From an uncultured Flavobacteriales bacterium (GTDB lineage Bacteria; Bacteroidota; Bacteroidia; Flavobacteriales_D; Parvicellaceae): a stretch of DNA of 48,107 nt. Location: positions 1 through 48,107 of the forward strand of contig CALSNM010000012.1 in NCBI GenBank assembly GCA_943787725.1, in the 5' to 3' direction. Below, in pieces: positions 22,898-32,400 of this stretch; the stretch's first letter is position 1, and every line of letters begins with the position of its first letter. The translations under genes were made by a program, and so were the position numbers. The notes under the pieces were generated by a model, which was not told the origin of the DNA, did no database searches, and saw only the letters and a program-made list of their open reading frames with translations.

Positions 22898-23921
22898 CTA
22901 ATTTGTTTCTTTACTTCCCAAAGCTGCAACTACTTTTGCTTCTAACTCATCAGAAAGCTCAGGATTATCCATTAATAAATCTTTAACCGCATCCTTACCT
23001 TGACCTAACTTGGTTTCTCCATAGCTATACCAAGATCCACTTTTCTTAATAATTTCAAATTCAACACCTAAATCGATTATTTCTCCCATTTTGGAGATTC
23101 CTTTTCCGTACATGATATCGAATTCTGCTAATCGGAATGGAGGCGCTACTTTGTTCTTTACTATTTTAACTCTCGTTCTATTTCCGATAACTTCATCTCC
23201 ACTTTTAATTTGGGTAGAACGACGGATATCTAATCGTATAGATGAATAAAACTTCAAGGCGTTTCCACCCGTTGTTGTTTCAGGATTACCGAACATTACA
23301 CCAATTTTTTCTCTTAATTGGTTTATGAATATACAACAGGTATTTGCCTTATTAATAGAGGAAGTTAACTTTCGCAATGCTTTAGACATCAATCTAGCTT
23401 GCAATCCCATTTGGCTATCTCCCATCTCTCCTTCAATCTCAGCTTTTGGAGTAAGCGCAGCAACTGAATCAATTACCACTAAATCAATTGCTCCGGAGCG
23501 AATTAAATTATCCGCAATTTCTAATGCTTGCTCTCCATTATCCGGTTGAGATATTAATAAATTCTCAACATCAACACCTAATGATCTAGCATAGAATTGA
23601 TCGAACGCGTGCTCTGCATCAATAAATGCTGCAATTCCTCCGGCTTTTTGACACTCCGCAATTGCATGAATTGTCAAAGTTGTTTTACCTGATGATTCCG
23701 GACCATAAATTTCAACAACTCTTCCTTTTGGAAAACCGCCAACTCCTAATGCTCGGTTTATTGTAACAGAACCTGAAGATATAACCTCCATATCCTCTAT
23801 TGCGTTATCTCCTAGATCGCATAACCGTACCTTTACCATACGATTTATCTAATCTGTCAAGCGTTGCTTGTAATGCTTTTAATTTTTCTGTGTTTGCTAC
23901 TTTTTCTTTTGCTACTGCCAT
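22898..23921 (-). CDS. recA: Recombinase RecA, one frameshift near the N-terminus
   Basis: RecA forms filaments on single-stranded DNA for recombination and repair. The start is the ATG at 23921 ([20 protein letters not shown]), reading to YGKGTVMR; one extra base at about 23820 then shifts the frame, which resumes with [17 protein letters not shown]. The rest is intact: Walker [11 protein letters not shown], the Walker B region [20 protein letters not shown], loop L2 near [21 protein letters not shown] and the C-terminal region. The corrected length is 340 residues, normal. RecA is rarely lost and the single indel leaves everything else conserved, so a sequencing error is likely. It ends with a strand-specific hairpin. 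Confidence 0.95.
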
Positions 23922-23958
23922 AATGAATAATTTTTCTACAATTATACGCCTAGGAGAA

Positions 23959-23973
23959 CGTAACCTATTTACG
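23959..23973. promoter_or_regulatory. Small perfect dyad upstream of recA
   Basis: CGTAA-CCTAT-TTACG is a 5+5+5 inverted repeat 38 bases before the recA start codon, in the 60-base gap to bcp. It could be an operator; no known regulator consensus is recognised. Such a short dyad can occur by chance in AT-rich DNA. Confidence 0.25.
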
Positions 23974-23981
23974 CTGTGATT

Positions 23982-24446
23982 TTAATCCTCCAATTCTTCT
24001 AAAATTTGTTGTGTATGATTTTTTGTTTTTACCTTTTCAATTATTTTGATAATTATTCCTTCTGGATTTATTATGAAAGTCTTACGAAAAATTCCATCGT
24101 ATTCTCTTCCCATAAACTTTTTTAATCCCCAGCATTTAAATTGATTAATCATTACCTTTTCAGTATCTGCAATTAAGGGAAAGGGTAAATCATATTTCGC
24201 TATAAATCCTTGATGTTTTTTTTCTGTATCAGCACTTACTCCTAGAATTGCAAATCCTTTATCCAACAATAAAGCATAGTTATCTCTCAAATTACATGCT
24301 TGTGCCGTACAACCCGGGGTATTATCTTTTGGATAGAAATAAACTACCAAATTTTTTCCTGCAAAATCGGCTAATTTTACCGTATTTCCATTTTGATCTA
24401 CTCCACTAAAATTAGGAGCTTTTACTCCTTCCTTAATTTCACTCAT
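23982..24446 (-). CDS. bcp: Thioredoxin-dependent thiol peroxidase (Bcp/PrxQ)
   Basis: Reduces hydrogen peroxide and organic hydroperoxides using thioredoxin, in the cytoplasm. The 154-residue protein is complete: MSEIKEGVKAPNFSGVDQNG, VVYFYPKDNTPGCTAQACNL with the peroxidatic Cys and, five residues later, the resolving Cys (PrxQ alpha type), then GVSADTEKKHQGFIAKY and a C-terminal FRKTFIINPEG. It lies upstream of recA on the same strand with a 60-bp gap. It is divergent from murQ. Confidence 0.95.
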   Translation of the reverse strand: MSEIKEGVKAPNFSGVDQNGNTVKLADFAGKNLVVYFYPKDNTPGCTAQACNLRDNYALLLDKGFAILGVSADTEKKHQGFIAKYDLPFPLIADTEKVMINQFKCWGLKKFMGREYDGIFRKTFIINPEGIIIKIIEKVKTKNHTQQILEELED

Positions 24447-24507
24447 AATTTTTCAGTTTAGATTACAAAAGACCGAATACTTCGCTAATATATCAATAAT
24501 AGATATA

Positions 24508-24538
24508 CAAAATTATCAACAAATCAATTTTTAATCAA
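24508..24538 (-). promoter_or_regulatory. bcp promoter
   Basis: On the minus strand a TTG (complement 24536-24538) is followed after 20 bases by TAATTTTG (complement 24508-24515), a good match to the Bacteroidota -33/-7 pattern. It would start bcp about 60 bases upstream of its ATG. Confidence 0.55.
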
Positions 24539-24541
24539 CAT

Positions 24542-24560
24542 ATGTTCAATTTTTGAACAT
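24542..24560. promoter_or_regulatory. 19-bp palindrome between bcp and murQ
   Basis: ATGTTCAA-TTT-TTGAACAT is a perfect inverted repeat with 8-bp arms. It sits just upstream of the bcp -33 element and about 50 bases before murQ, where a dimeric regulator could control either gene. No regulator gene is adjacent. Confidence 0.45.
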
Positions 24561-24610
24561 TACTTAAAATAGATTTTGGTTTACATATATAATCATTAAC
24601 ATTGCAGTAT

Positions 24611-25423
24611 ATGGCGATAGAAAGAATTTCGGAATCAGAATCCAATCATAATAATTTGGATAAAATGAGCACAAGAAACCTTCTTGTCAATATTAACAAA
24701 GAAGATAAAACTGTTCCTGATGCTATAGAAAAAGTAATTCCGGCAATCGAAAAATTAGTTGATGAAATTGTAATTCGTATCAACAAAGGAGGGCGGTTAT
24801 TTTATATTGGCGCTGGAACTAGTGGAAGACTTGGAATCGTAGATGCAAGTGAATGCCCCCCAACATTTGGTGTCCCGCATGGAATGGTAATAGGAATCAT
24901 TGCAGGAGGAGACGATGCAATACGAAAGGCTGTTGAATTTGCAGAAGATAATGAAAATGGTGCATGGAATGATTTGCAAGAATATCAAATTGGAAAAGAT
25001 GATACTGTTATTGGAATTGCAGCTTCGGGCACTACTCCATACGTAATAGGTGCATTTAATAAATGCAATGAATTAGGGATCTTAACCGGAAGCATTACTT
25101 GCAATCCAGGGAGCCCACTAGACCTATTAGCTAAACACTCCATAGTTCCGGTAGTTGGTCCAGAATTTGTCACTGGAAGTACACGGATGAAGTCGGGAAC
25201 CGCTCAAAAATTGGTTCTTAATATGATTTCTACATCAGTAATGATAAAAATAGGACGCGTAGAAGGAAATAGAATGGTTGATATGCAACTAAGTAATGCG
25301 AAGTTAGTTGATAGAGGAACAAAAATGGTAATGAACCAACTAGGCAATTCCTATGAGGAAGCGAATAGACTTCTTAAAAAACATGGAAGTGTTCGTAAAG
25401 CAGTTGCTGCTGGCAAGAAATAA
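24611..25423 (+). CDS. murQ: N-acetylmuramic acid 6-phosphate etherase
   Basis: MurQ cleaves the lactyl ether of MurNAc-6-phosphate to give GlcNAc-6-phosphate and lactate during recycling of cell-wall sugar. The 270-residue protein has the SIS domain with GGRLFYIGAGTSGRLGIVDA and the family block ECPPTFG, then DTVIGIAASGTTPYVIGA and EFVTGSTRMKSGTAQKLVLN. I use the ATG at 24611; the TTG nine bases earlier is in frame but unlikely. No amgK, nagZ or MurNAc transporter is near. It ends 28 bp from the convergent porE-like gene. Confidence 0.95.
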   Translation: MAIERISESESNHNNLDKMSTRNLLVNINKEDKTVPDAIEKVIPAIEKLVDEIVIRINKGGRLFYIGAGTSGRLGIVDASECPPTFGVPHGMVIGIIAGGDDAIRKAVEFAEDNENGAWNDLQEYQIGKDDTVIGIAASGTTPYVIGAFNKCNELGILTGSITCNPGSPLDLLAKHSIVPVVGPEFVTGSTRMKSGTAQKLVLNMISTSVMIKIGRVEGNRMVDMQLSNAKLVDRGTKMVMNQLGNSYEEANRLLKKHGSVRKAVAAGKK

Positions 25424-25451
25424 AAAAGCAATGAGCTTTATGATCTAGACG

Positions 25452-27533
25452 CTATTCTTTCTTTTCAAGATCATCAAATCCATCATCGTAAAATAACTCT
25501 TGATCTAATTTTCCCAAGATTTTAAACTCTGTCCTTCTATTTCTTTGTCGACCTTCAGGATTGTCTGATCCATCCTCATTTGTATTTTCCGCAATTGGAA
25601 TTGTTTCACCATATCCTTTTGCCTGTAATCTTTCGATTTTAATACCTTTTTTGATTAAATATTGCACTACACTTTCCGCACGTTTTTGAGATAATCTAAC
25701 GTTGTATGCATCATTTCCTTTACTATCTGTATGCGAAGCTATTAAAACAATAATGTCAGGATTATCTTCCAAAAGCACCAACAAAGTTGTGTCAATTGAA
25801 TTCATAGCAATATCCGTTAAATCTGGACTATCAAAATCATAATAAATATTTTTTAAAACAACGCGCCCTGTTGGTATTTTCTCAACTATAATATCTTCAC
25901 ATATACTATCTGACTTTTGTAAATTGAGTGTCGATACTTTAACTTTACCATTTAAATAACCTCCAGTTATGGTTTGAATTAGATAGTTGAAACCTGGATA
26001 CAACTTTACATTGAATTTACAATCAAGCACATCAGTCTCCTGAGATAAAAACTTACCATCTTCATCAACAATGTAAATTTTTAATTTAGTTTTAGTATCT
26101 ACACAGTTTAAAGTCTCTTTATCAATAATATTTCCACAATAGTTTAATTCGATAACATCATTGTACATAAATTCATAAATATCATCACAACAAGTGGCAT
26201 TATACAAAGATTGACCTCCTTTTCTGTTAGACACAAAGTACCCACCTTTACTATTTGGATATAGAATGAAATCTAAATCATCTTCTTTCGAATTAACAGG
26301 TACTCCCATATTTATTGATGGTTCAAATTTATTTCTCTCACCAACAGCTTTAAAAATATCCAATCCTCCAAAATTTGGCTTTCCATTTGTGCTGTAGTAC
26401 AAAGTCTTTGTTTTTACATTATAGTAGGGGGTCATCTCCGCGCCTAATGAGTTTATTTCATTTCCTGCATTCGAAGGCTTTACAAACTTATCATTTTCAG
26501 CGTCATATTCAGTATACCATATATCTGTGCCTCCTTTTCCTCCTGGCCTATCAGACATAAAATAAATTACCTCCTGCTTTGTTTCCGAATCTCTTCCCAC
26601 AGTTGGATGCGAAGATGTAAATCTCGGCAGATTAACCTCTTTTCCCATTAACTCGGGCTCAGCCCACTCTGTAGCATTTTTTTCTGAAAAATAAATTTTA
26701 CAACTCACCTTATTGTTCCAATCTTCTGCACATCTTGAGAAATAAAACCGTGAACTGTCCAAGGAAAAAGTTCCATTAGCAACATCTTCATCAGCACTAT
26801 TAAAAGGACCTTTCCATTCTCCTTTAAATTCCCAAACGTTATCTACTTTTTCCGCAACATAAAATTTGCGCACTGGCAACTCCATACTGTCAATACTATC
26901 GCGGTAATAATATTTTTCTTGATCCTCCCTTAAGGATCCAAAAACTATCTTTGTTTGAGTCAATGGAATTGGCGAAAAATCAATATGCGGATTATTAACA
27001 TTTTCAGGAAGATGTTCCACAACCGCATTTTCGTTTGAATCCCGATAAGAAATTGCTAAATCACATCCAGCCAATTCCGATTTAAACAAATCACTTATTC
27101 CAGGTGCACTTGCCCGTTTGGCTACATTTTTGAATTTTAGTAAATTAGCCTTGGCATCTTCATAATTTCCTGTTTGCTTTTGCATGACAGCCAAGAAAAA
27201 AATTGCATCAGGGTATTTAGCACCTTTATCATCACCTCCTTTATCAACAATTTGCTCGAAACACTTAGCAGCTTCCAAATAATTTCGTGTGTACATATAC
27301 AAGTTAGCCAACTTCAACAAGTAGCGATCTTTTTCAGGTTTAAGCGCAACTAATTCTTTATAATACTCAAGTGCAATATAAGGATTACCTGTTTTTTCAG
27401 CTGATTTAGCCAATCCCTTAATTTGCATTGCTTTCTTTTCAACTATCTGGAATGTTGTATCTTGGGCTATCCCGCAATTGGAAAGCATCAGAAAACAGAT
27501 TATAATTGCTATTTTATTCAACTTAAATATCAT
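25452..27533 (-). CDS. PorE-like OmpA family protein (TPR, PD40, regulatory domain, OmpA)
   Basis: A 693-residue envelope protein with the architecture of the T9SS component PorE. It has a signal with a possible lipobox (LSNCG), TPR helices (about 30-165), PD40-type propeller repeats (about 190-450, for example EVIYFMSDRPGGKGGTDIWY and TLYYSTNGKPNFGGLDIFK), a carboxypeptidase-regulatory-like domain (about 455-545), and an OmpA domain (about 560-680). The OmpA domain has ASHTDSKGNDAYNVRLSQKR and GRQRNRRTEF for peptidoglycan binding. It is the last gene of an M43-PorP-PorE operon, and its ATG overlaps the PorP stop by one base (TAATG). Paralogues of this type are common, so it need not be the core PorE. 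It likely ties the neighbouring PorP to peptidoglycan. Confidence 0.85.
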   Translation of the reverse strand: MIFKLNKIAIIICFLMLSNCGIAQDTTFQIVEKKAMQIKGLAKSAEKTGNPYIALEYYKELVALKPEKDRYLLKLANLYMYTRNYLEAAKCFEQIVDKGGDDKGAKYPDAIFFLAVMQKQTGNYEDAKANLLKFKNVAKRASAPGISDLFKSELAGCDLAISYRDSNENAVVEHLPENVNNPHIDFSPIPLTQTKIVFGSLREDQEKYYYRDSIDSMELPVRKFYVAEKVDNVWEFKGEWKGPFNSADEDVANGTFSLDSSRFYFSRCAEDWNNKVSCKIYFSEKNATEWAEPELMGKEVNLPRFTSSHPTVGRDSETKQEVIYFMSDRPGGKGGTDIWYTEYDAENDKFVKPSNAGNEINSLGAEMTPYYNVKTKTLYYSTNGKPNFGGLDIFKAVGERNKFEPSINMGVPVNSKEDDLDFILYPNSKGGYFVSNRKGGQSLYNATCCDDIYEFMYNDVIELNYCGNIIDKETLNCVDTKTKLKIYIVDEDGKFLSQETDVLDCKFNVKLYPGFNYLIQTITGGYLNGKVKVSTLNLQKSDSICEDIIVEKIPTGRVVLKNIYYDFDSPDLTDIAMNSIDTTLLVLLEDNPDIIVLIASHTDSKGNDAYNVRLSQKRAESVVQYLIKKGIKIERLQAKGYGETIPIAENTNEDGSDNPEGRQRNRRTEFKILGKLDQELFYDDGFDDLEKKE

Positions 27534-28573
27534 TAATATCTTTCACAAGGAACTGTCAATCTCTTTGAATTAATATTTGGAGCAATATAAATAATGGACA
27601 CTTCAAACGTCCCTTTCCTATCAACATTTTGACTCAACGTAGAAATATTTACATCATAACTAAAGCCTAAATCAAAATTCTTTAGGTAATTAACACCAAT
27701 AACAGGATAAACTGCGTCTCTATTCGTTGCTATTCCATCTCTATAAAAGACTCCTCCAAATATTGCAGGAATGACTTTATTACCTGTTTTATAACGAAAA
27801 TTAGACCCAATAATAAAATCATTCGCCTTTGCAGTAGACATAAGTAGTAACTTTGGTTGAATTGTCAATTTTGAAGAATGATAATACTCCAGTTCTCCGT
27901 GTATTACATTTCTAACTCTAAGTCTTTCTTTAGATTCTGAAAAATAATCATTTGCAAAATAAGAGTCTCGAGGCCTGTTCAGGTGATTTAAAGCTAATCC
28001 AATCTTAGGCTGCAGTTTTCCAATTTGCTTTGACCACTGCACACCAATATTAAAATCAAAATAATTTAGTGATGGGGACAATGCAGACTCCTGATTTGGA
28101 GTTGCTGTATTAAAAGAACCTGCAGGATAATCCCATTGGACTGGAAAAGTCTGCGCTGATAAATCAGAATTTCGAAAAACTAAACCTGTTTGAACTCCAG
28201 CTCTTAAATTATGACCACCTAACTCAAAAGCATATGCTCCTGTTAATAGAATTTTATTTGTAGAAAAATTAATCCCTCCAAATTCATCGTGTGCAATTAA
28301 AAGACCTAAATTGATCTCATCAGAACGCAAACGAAAGGCTTTATCAAAAGAAATAATAGATGTGGTTATTCCTTTATTGACTGGAGGGTTAATCTGTCTC
28401 CATTGATTTCTGTAATTCCCAGCAATTCTAAAATCACCGTCAAAGTCTCCCATTTTTGAAGGATTCAACAAATGATCTGATGCATAAAATTGCGACAAGT
28501 GAATGTCTTGCGCATTATATTCTGTAGTAAATATAAAAGACAGTAGCAATATGGTCAAAATTCTAAACTTCAT
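27533..28573 (-). CDS. PorP/SprF family T9SS outer-membrane protein
   Basis: A 346-residue outer-membrane beta-barrel with a signal peptide (FRILTILLLSFIFTTEYNAQ). The family-typical start of the mature protein follows: IHLSQFYASDHLLNPSKMGDF, then GNYRNQWRQI. Alternating hydrophobic strands continue to a C-terminal FEVSIIYIAP region. PorP/SprF proteins act with the T9SS and, in Flavobacterium johnsoniae, SprF-like partners are needed to deliver or hold type B sorting-domain cargo at the surface. The likely cargo is the giant PKD protein encoded divergently next door. It starts directly at the stop of the M43 gene (TAA then ATG) and overlaps the PorE-like gene by one base. Confidence 0.88.
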   Translation of the reverse strand: MKFRILTILLLSFIFTTEYNAQDIHLSQFYASDHLLNPSKMGDFDGDFRIAGNYRNQWRQINPPVNKGITTSIISFDKAFRLRSDEINLGLLIAHDEFGGINFSTNKILLTGAYAFELGGHNLRAGVQTGLVFRNSDLSAQTFPVQWDYPAGSFNTATPNQESALSPSLNYFDFNIGVQWSKQIGKLQPKIGLALNHLNRPRDSYFANDYFSESKERLRVRNVIHGELEYYHSSKLTIQPKLLLMSTAKANDFIIGSNFRYKTGNKVIPAIFGGVFYRDGIATNRDAVYPVIGVNYLKNFDLGFSYDVNISTLSQNVDRKGTFEVSIIYIAPNINSKRLTVPCERY

Positions 28574-29347
28574 TTACCAATTTCCTGTTCCAGTCAAATA
28601 AAAATTTGCCATGTACAGCAACTGTTCGTATGTATATTCACACATACAAGCTCCGGGAAAACCAGACATAGCATTGCCAACATGTGGATTATAGTAATCT
28701 CCATTACCATCAGTATCCAAACCTAAAAACCTACAAGTGACCGGATCACACGTACCCTCTGGATCAGCAGGCGTATCACATATCTGATCCCCATCAGTGC
28801 TACAATTTGAACCATCGACTAGCTCGCTTCCTTCAAATGAATCAAAAAGACCAAAATAATGTCCCATTTCATGAACCAACGCTTTCAAATTATCTTGATA
28901 ACAACCATTTCCATCTTTTTTTATTACAATTCCACTTGAATCAGTATGTGTAATATACCCCTGATCTGAATAACTGCATTCACCAGCTGGATTGATAATA
29001 TTAAACACATAAAAAATATTTATTCTTTCTTCCTCGTGATATTTAACTTGCATTTCTACCCAATGGCTGTCCACATCAAATTCATCGTACCTCCAATCTT
29101 TAATGTATTTAAACTCACAAACTTCGAAAGAAACACAAATAGGACTAAAGTATCTGTTTAACGTATCTATATTGGTTAAAATATCAGCTTCCGTAACTAC
29201 TGCATTCCCTAAACTATCTTCCACAATATGCGCAACCACCGAGAATTTCTTATCCAAACAAGGAAGTCGATCTATTACCTGAGAAAGGCAGCTTATAGCA
29301 TTAATAAAAGCAACAATGAAAAATAAAAGATGTTTAGTAAACTTCAT
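28574..29347 (-). CDS. Secreted M43-type (pappalysin-like) zinc metalloprotease
   Basis: A 257-residue secreted protease with a signal peptide (KHLLFFIVAFINAISCLSQ). The metzincin zinc site is HEMGHYFGLFD (HExxHxxGxxD, about residue 160), followed by the M43 region GDQICDTPADPEGTC and the Met-turn in NAMSGFPGACMCEY. About twelve Cys residues point to disulfides outside the cytoplasm. It has no T9SS C-terminal sorting domain, unlike most M43 cytophagalysins, so it probably stays in the periplasm or leaves by another route. It heads the operon with PorP and the PorE-like gene; processing of secretion components or cargo is a possible role (inference). Confidence 0.85.
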   Translation of the reverse strand: MKFTKHLLFFIVAFINAISCLSQVIDRLPCLDKKFSVVAHIVEDSLGNAVVTEADILTNIDTLNRYFSPICVSFEVCEFKYIKDWRYDEFDVDSHWVEMQVKYHEEERINIFYVFNIINPAGECSYSDQGYITHTDSSGIVIKKDGNGCYQDNLKALVHEMGHYFGLFDSFEGSELVDGSNCSTDGDQICDTPADPEGTCDPVTCRFLGLDTDGNGDYYNPHVGNAMSGFPGACMCEYTYEQLLYMANFYLTGTGNW

Positions 29348-29367
29348 AATTATCTTTAAATGTAACT

Positions 29368-29395
29368 CAAAAGTAGGTAAAATTCCGTAGTTTTG
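29368..29395. promoter_or_regulatory. Back-to-back -7 elements for the two T9SS units
   Basis: TACTTTTG on the minus strand (complement 29368-29375) faces the M43 operon and TAGTTTTG on the plus strand (29388-29395) faces the PKD gene. They are only 12 bases apart, so the -33 regions overlap and one regulator could switch both units together. Confidence 0.4.
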
Positions 29396-29446
29396 TTTAA
29401 CAAGCTATAGGAATAAATTGTTTTTAATTTTAATTTAAAAAATTTA

Positions 29447-32400
29447 ATGAAGCAAGTACGTATTTTTTTTTCAATCCTTTTCTTTGTGGGCATTGCAAAT
29501 AGCTTTCTATCTCAATCAGCTAATATCATAGAAGGTTGTTCACCTTTAGAGGTTGAATTCACTGCATCAGGGGGCACAACATGGTTTTGGGACTTTTTGG
29601 ATGGAGCTACATCAACGCTCGAAAATCCTATTCATACGTTTACAACTGGGACTTACATTGTCGAATATTCAGAATCTGTTTCAGGACCTATAGTTGGTAC
29701 AGTTACAATAACTGTTTACGATAAAATTATACCGGAATATTCAGCTCTTACTGCTACCCAAGGATGTGTTCCTTTATCTGTAACATTTGATGATAACAAT
29801 ACATTTACACCAAGTGGAGTAAATATTGTGGGATACACATGGACTTCTACTGGACCAGCAATATCCGGAGCACCAGCCACATTCCTGTACAATAATCCTG
29901 GAGTATATGATCTTTCCATGAATGTAACAACGAATATGGCTTCTTGCGACACTACAGTCAATTTTTTAGATGTTGTTTCTGTAAGCACCGTTTCCGCCGA
30001 TTTTAGCATTATCCCGACATCGGCTGGTTGTAATCCTCCTTTGACCGTTAACTTCAATGAATCTTCATCTACAAATAACGCCCCACCCCTTTCCTATTCT
30101 TGGGATTTCGGAAACGGCAACACATCCATACTGCAGAGCCCTGCAGGTCAAACATACTCGAATATAGGAGATTTCACAATAGTATTAACGGCTACAGATA
30201 CAAACGGATGTGCAAATTCTTTTTCTTCCGATATCAGTGTAGGAAGTCCTACAGCTAGTTTTGTTATTCCGGATACCGTTTGTAGTAATACAGATTTTAC
30301 CCCTATAAATAATTCTTCTGCTGGAAGCTACTTATGGAACTTTGGAAGTAACGCTAATGCTTCAACATCTCTAACCATAGCGGAACCAACCGTGCAATTC
30401 AATAGTAATGGATTTCAATCCATTACCTTAACTACATCATCAGGAAGTTGCTCACATGACACCACCATGCAGATTTTTGTGGAAGACGCTGCTGTTTCGT
30501 TTGTTTCCTCTCCTGGTTACTTCTGCTTTGAACCTGCAACAATTAACTTTAATGGAAGTTCGCCTAATGATGTATTAAGCTGGGAATGGACTTTCGGGGA
30601 TGACAGCACAGCCACAGGTCAATCGGCATTACACGAATATACAATCGGAGATACCACTTATTCGGAGCATGGAGAGAATATATTGTCGACAACATTAACC
30701 ATAACTACTTTAGCTGGATGTGTTGCTGAATTTACAGATCTTGACACAATCCATTTGCCATGGGCGCGTTTTATGCCAGATGTTGTAAATGGATGCGCTC
30801 CTTTAACAGTTACATTTTCTGACTCAAGCATGTCTAATACTCCTTCTGAGCAAATTGTGCAATGGGAGTATGATTATGGAGATGGAAACTCAGCTACTTT
30901 CTTAAATGACAATCCGAATAGCCATGTATTTAATACTCCTGGTGAATATGATGTTGTATTAATAATTACTAATAGTTCAGGCTGTACCGATACATCGGAT
31001 ACTATTAGAATAGAAGTTGGCGACCTTGTTGCTCTTGATTTTTCTGCTGATTTCACAAGCGTTTGTCCTGGAGAACCCGTAACTTTTACTAGTCTAACCC
31101 CTTCGCCATCAAACATAGATGCTTGGCACTATTATTCTGATGAAGACCGACAATTTCATTGCTACCAAGATTCAAATGCTGTTTGGTCCTACAACAACGC
31201 AACTGGTTTCCAGGATGTCACTTTAACCGGGGAGTACAATGGATGTTGGTCAACAATCACAAAACCCAACTATATTGAGGTTAAGGGACCTATTGCAGAC
31301 TTCAATTTCCGACAAGACTGTGATACACCTATGGATGTTCTATTTTCTGATTCAAGTAGTGACGCAACATCTATTTCTTGGGACTTTGGAGACGGAAATA
31401 ATTCTATAGCGAATACAACCCCACATACCTACGCTGCAACTGGAGATTACAGTGTCGTTTTAACAGCTTCTAGCGCAACTTCGGGCTGTCCAGATTCTAA
31501 AGACTCGGTTACTGTTCATATAAGAACTATTCTAGCGAACTTTACAACAGATACATTGCTTTGCGGAGGAATATCATATGATTATGATGCTACTGCATCT
31601 ACAGATGTGAACGAATTTTGTAATAGAGGATATACATGGTTTTTTAGCGACACTACTTTACGCCCCTTAACGAGCAGCTCTCCCGCAGAATCCATTATTT
31701 TTAATAGTACAGATCTACAAACGATTGGATTAGTGGTAGAAGATATAAATGGTTGTGTTGACACACTTATTGAAGAAATTAAAGTTTTTAGCGGTATTTC
31801 AAATTTTTCTGTTAGCGATACGACTATATGTATTCCTTCTACATTAACTTTTGGAGATTCTACAATAGCAGACACCGTGATAACAAATTGGGATTGGGAT
31901 TTTGGAGATGGAAATACATCAACGGTTCAGCATCCCACCAATATTTATTCGGTTTCCACGGGAAATACTATTCCAGTGACGCTAACCACAACCGACATTA
32001 CCGGCTGCACCGCAACATCTCAACTCAACCTAATCGTTTATGAGCCAGCAAGTATTATAGGAGTAAGTCCAAGCCCTGCTAATGTATGTGTTGGTGAAAA
32101 TATTGATTTCACCGCTACAGATTTTACAAGCCAAGGTTCCAGCCTAATTTTCAATTGGGATTTTGATGATGGAAATACTTCTTCCTCCCAAAACGATTCA
32201 AATGAATATCTGCTTTCCGGAATATATAATGTTGTTTTATCCTACACCGAAATAGCAACGGGTTGTGAAGATTCATCAATTGTTACAGTTAATGTGCAAG
32301 ACTATCCAATTGCAGGATTCTACTCTAATATTGATACGTTAGCTGCGGTATGCCCGAATCAACAAGTAAATTTTATAGATACTTCCTTTACTTTTGGCCC

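Noticed and set aside
30874..31116. Minus-strand open frames inside the PKD gene (also 29716-30057, 31582-31875, 33200-33456)
   Set aside because: They lie opposite a 4.4-kb intact coding frame, have low-complexity composition and no start context.
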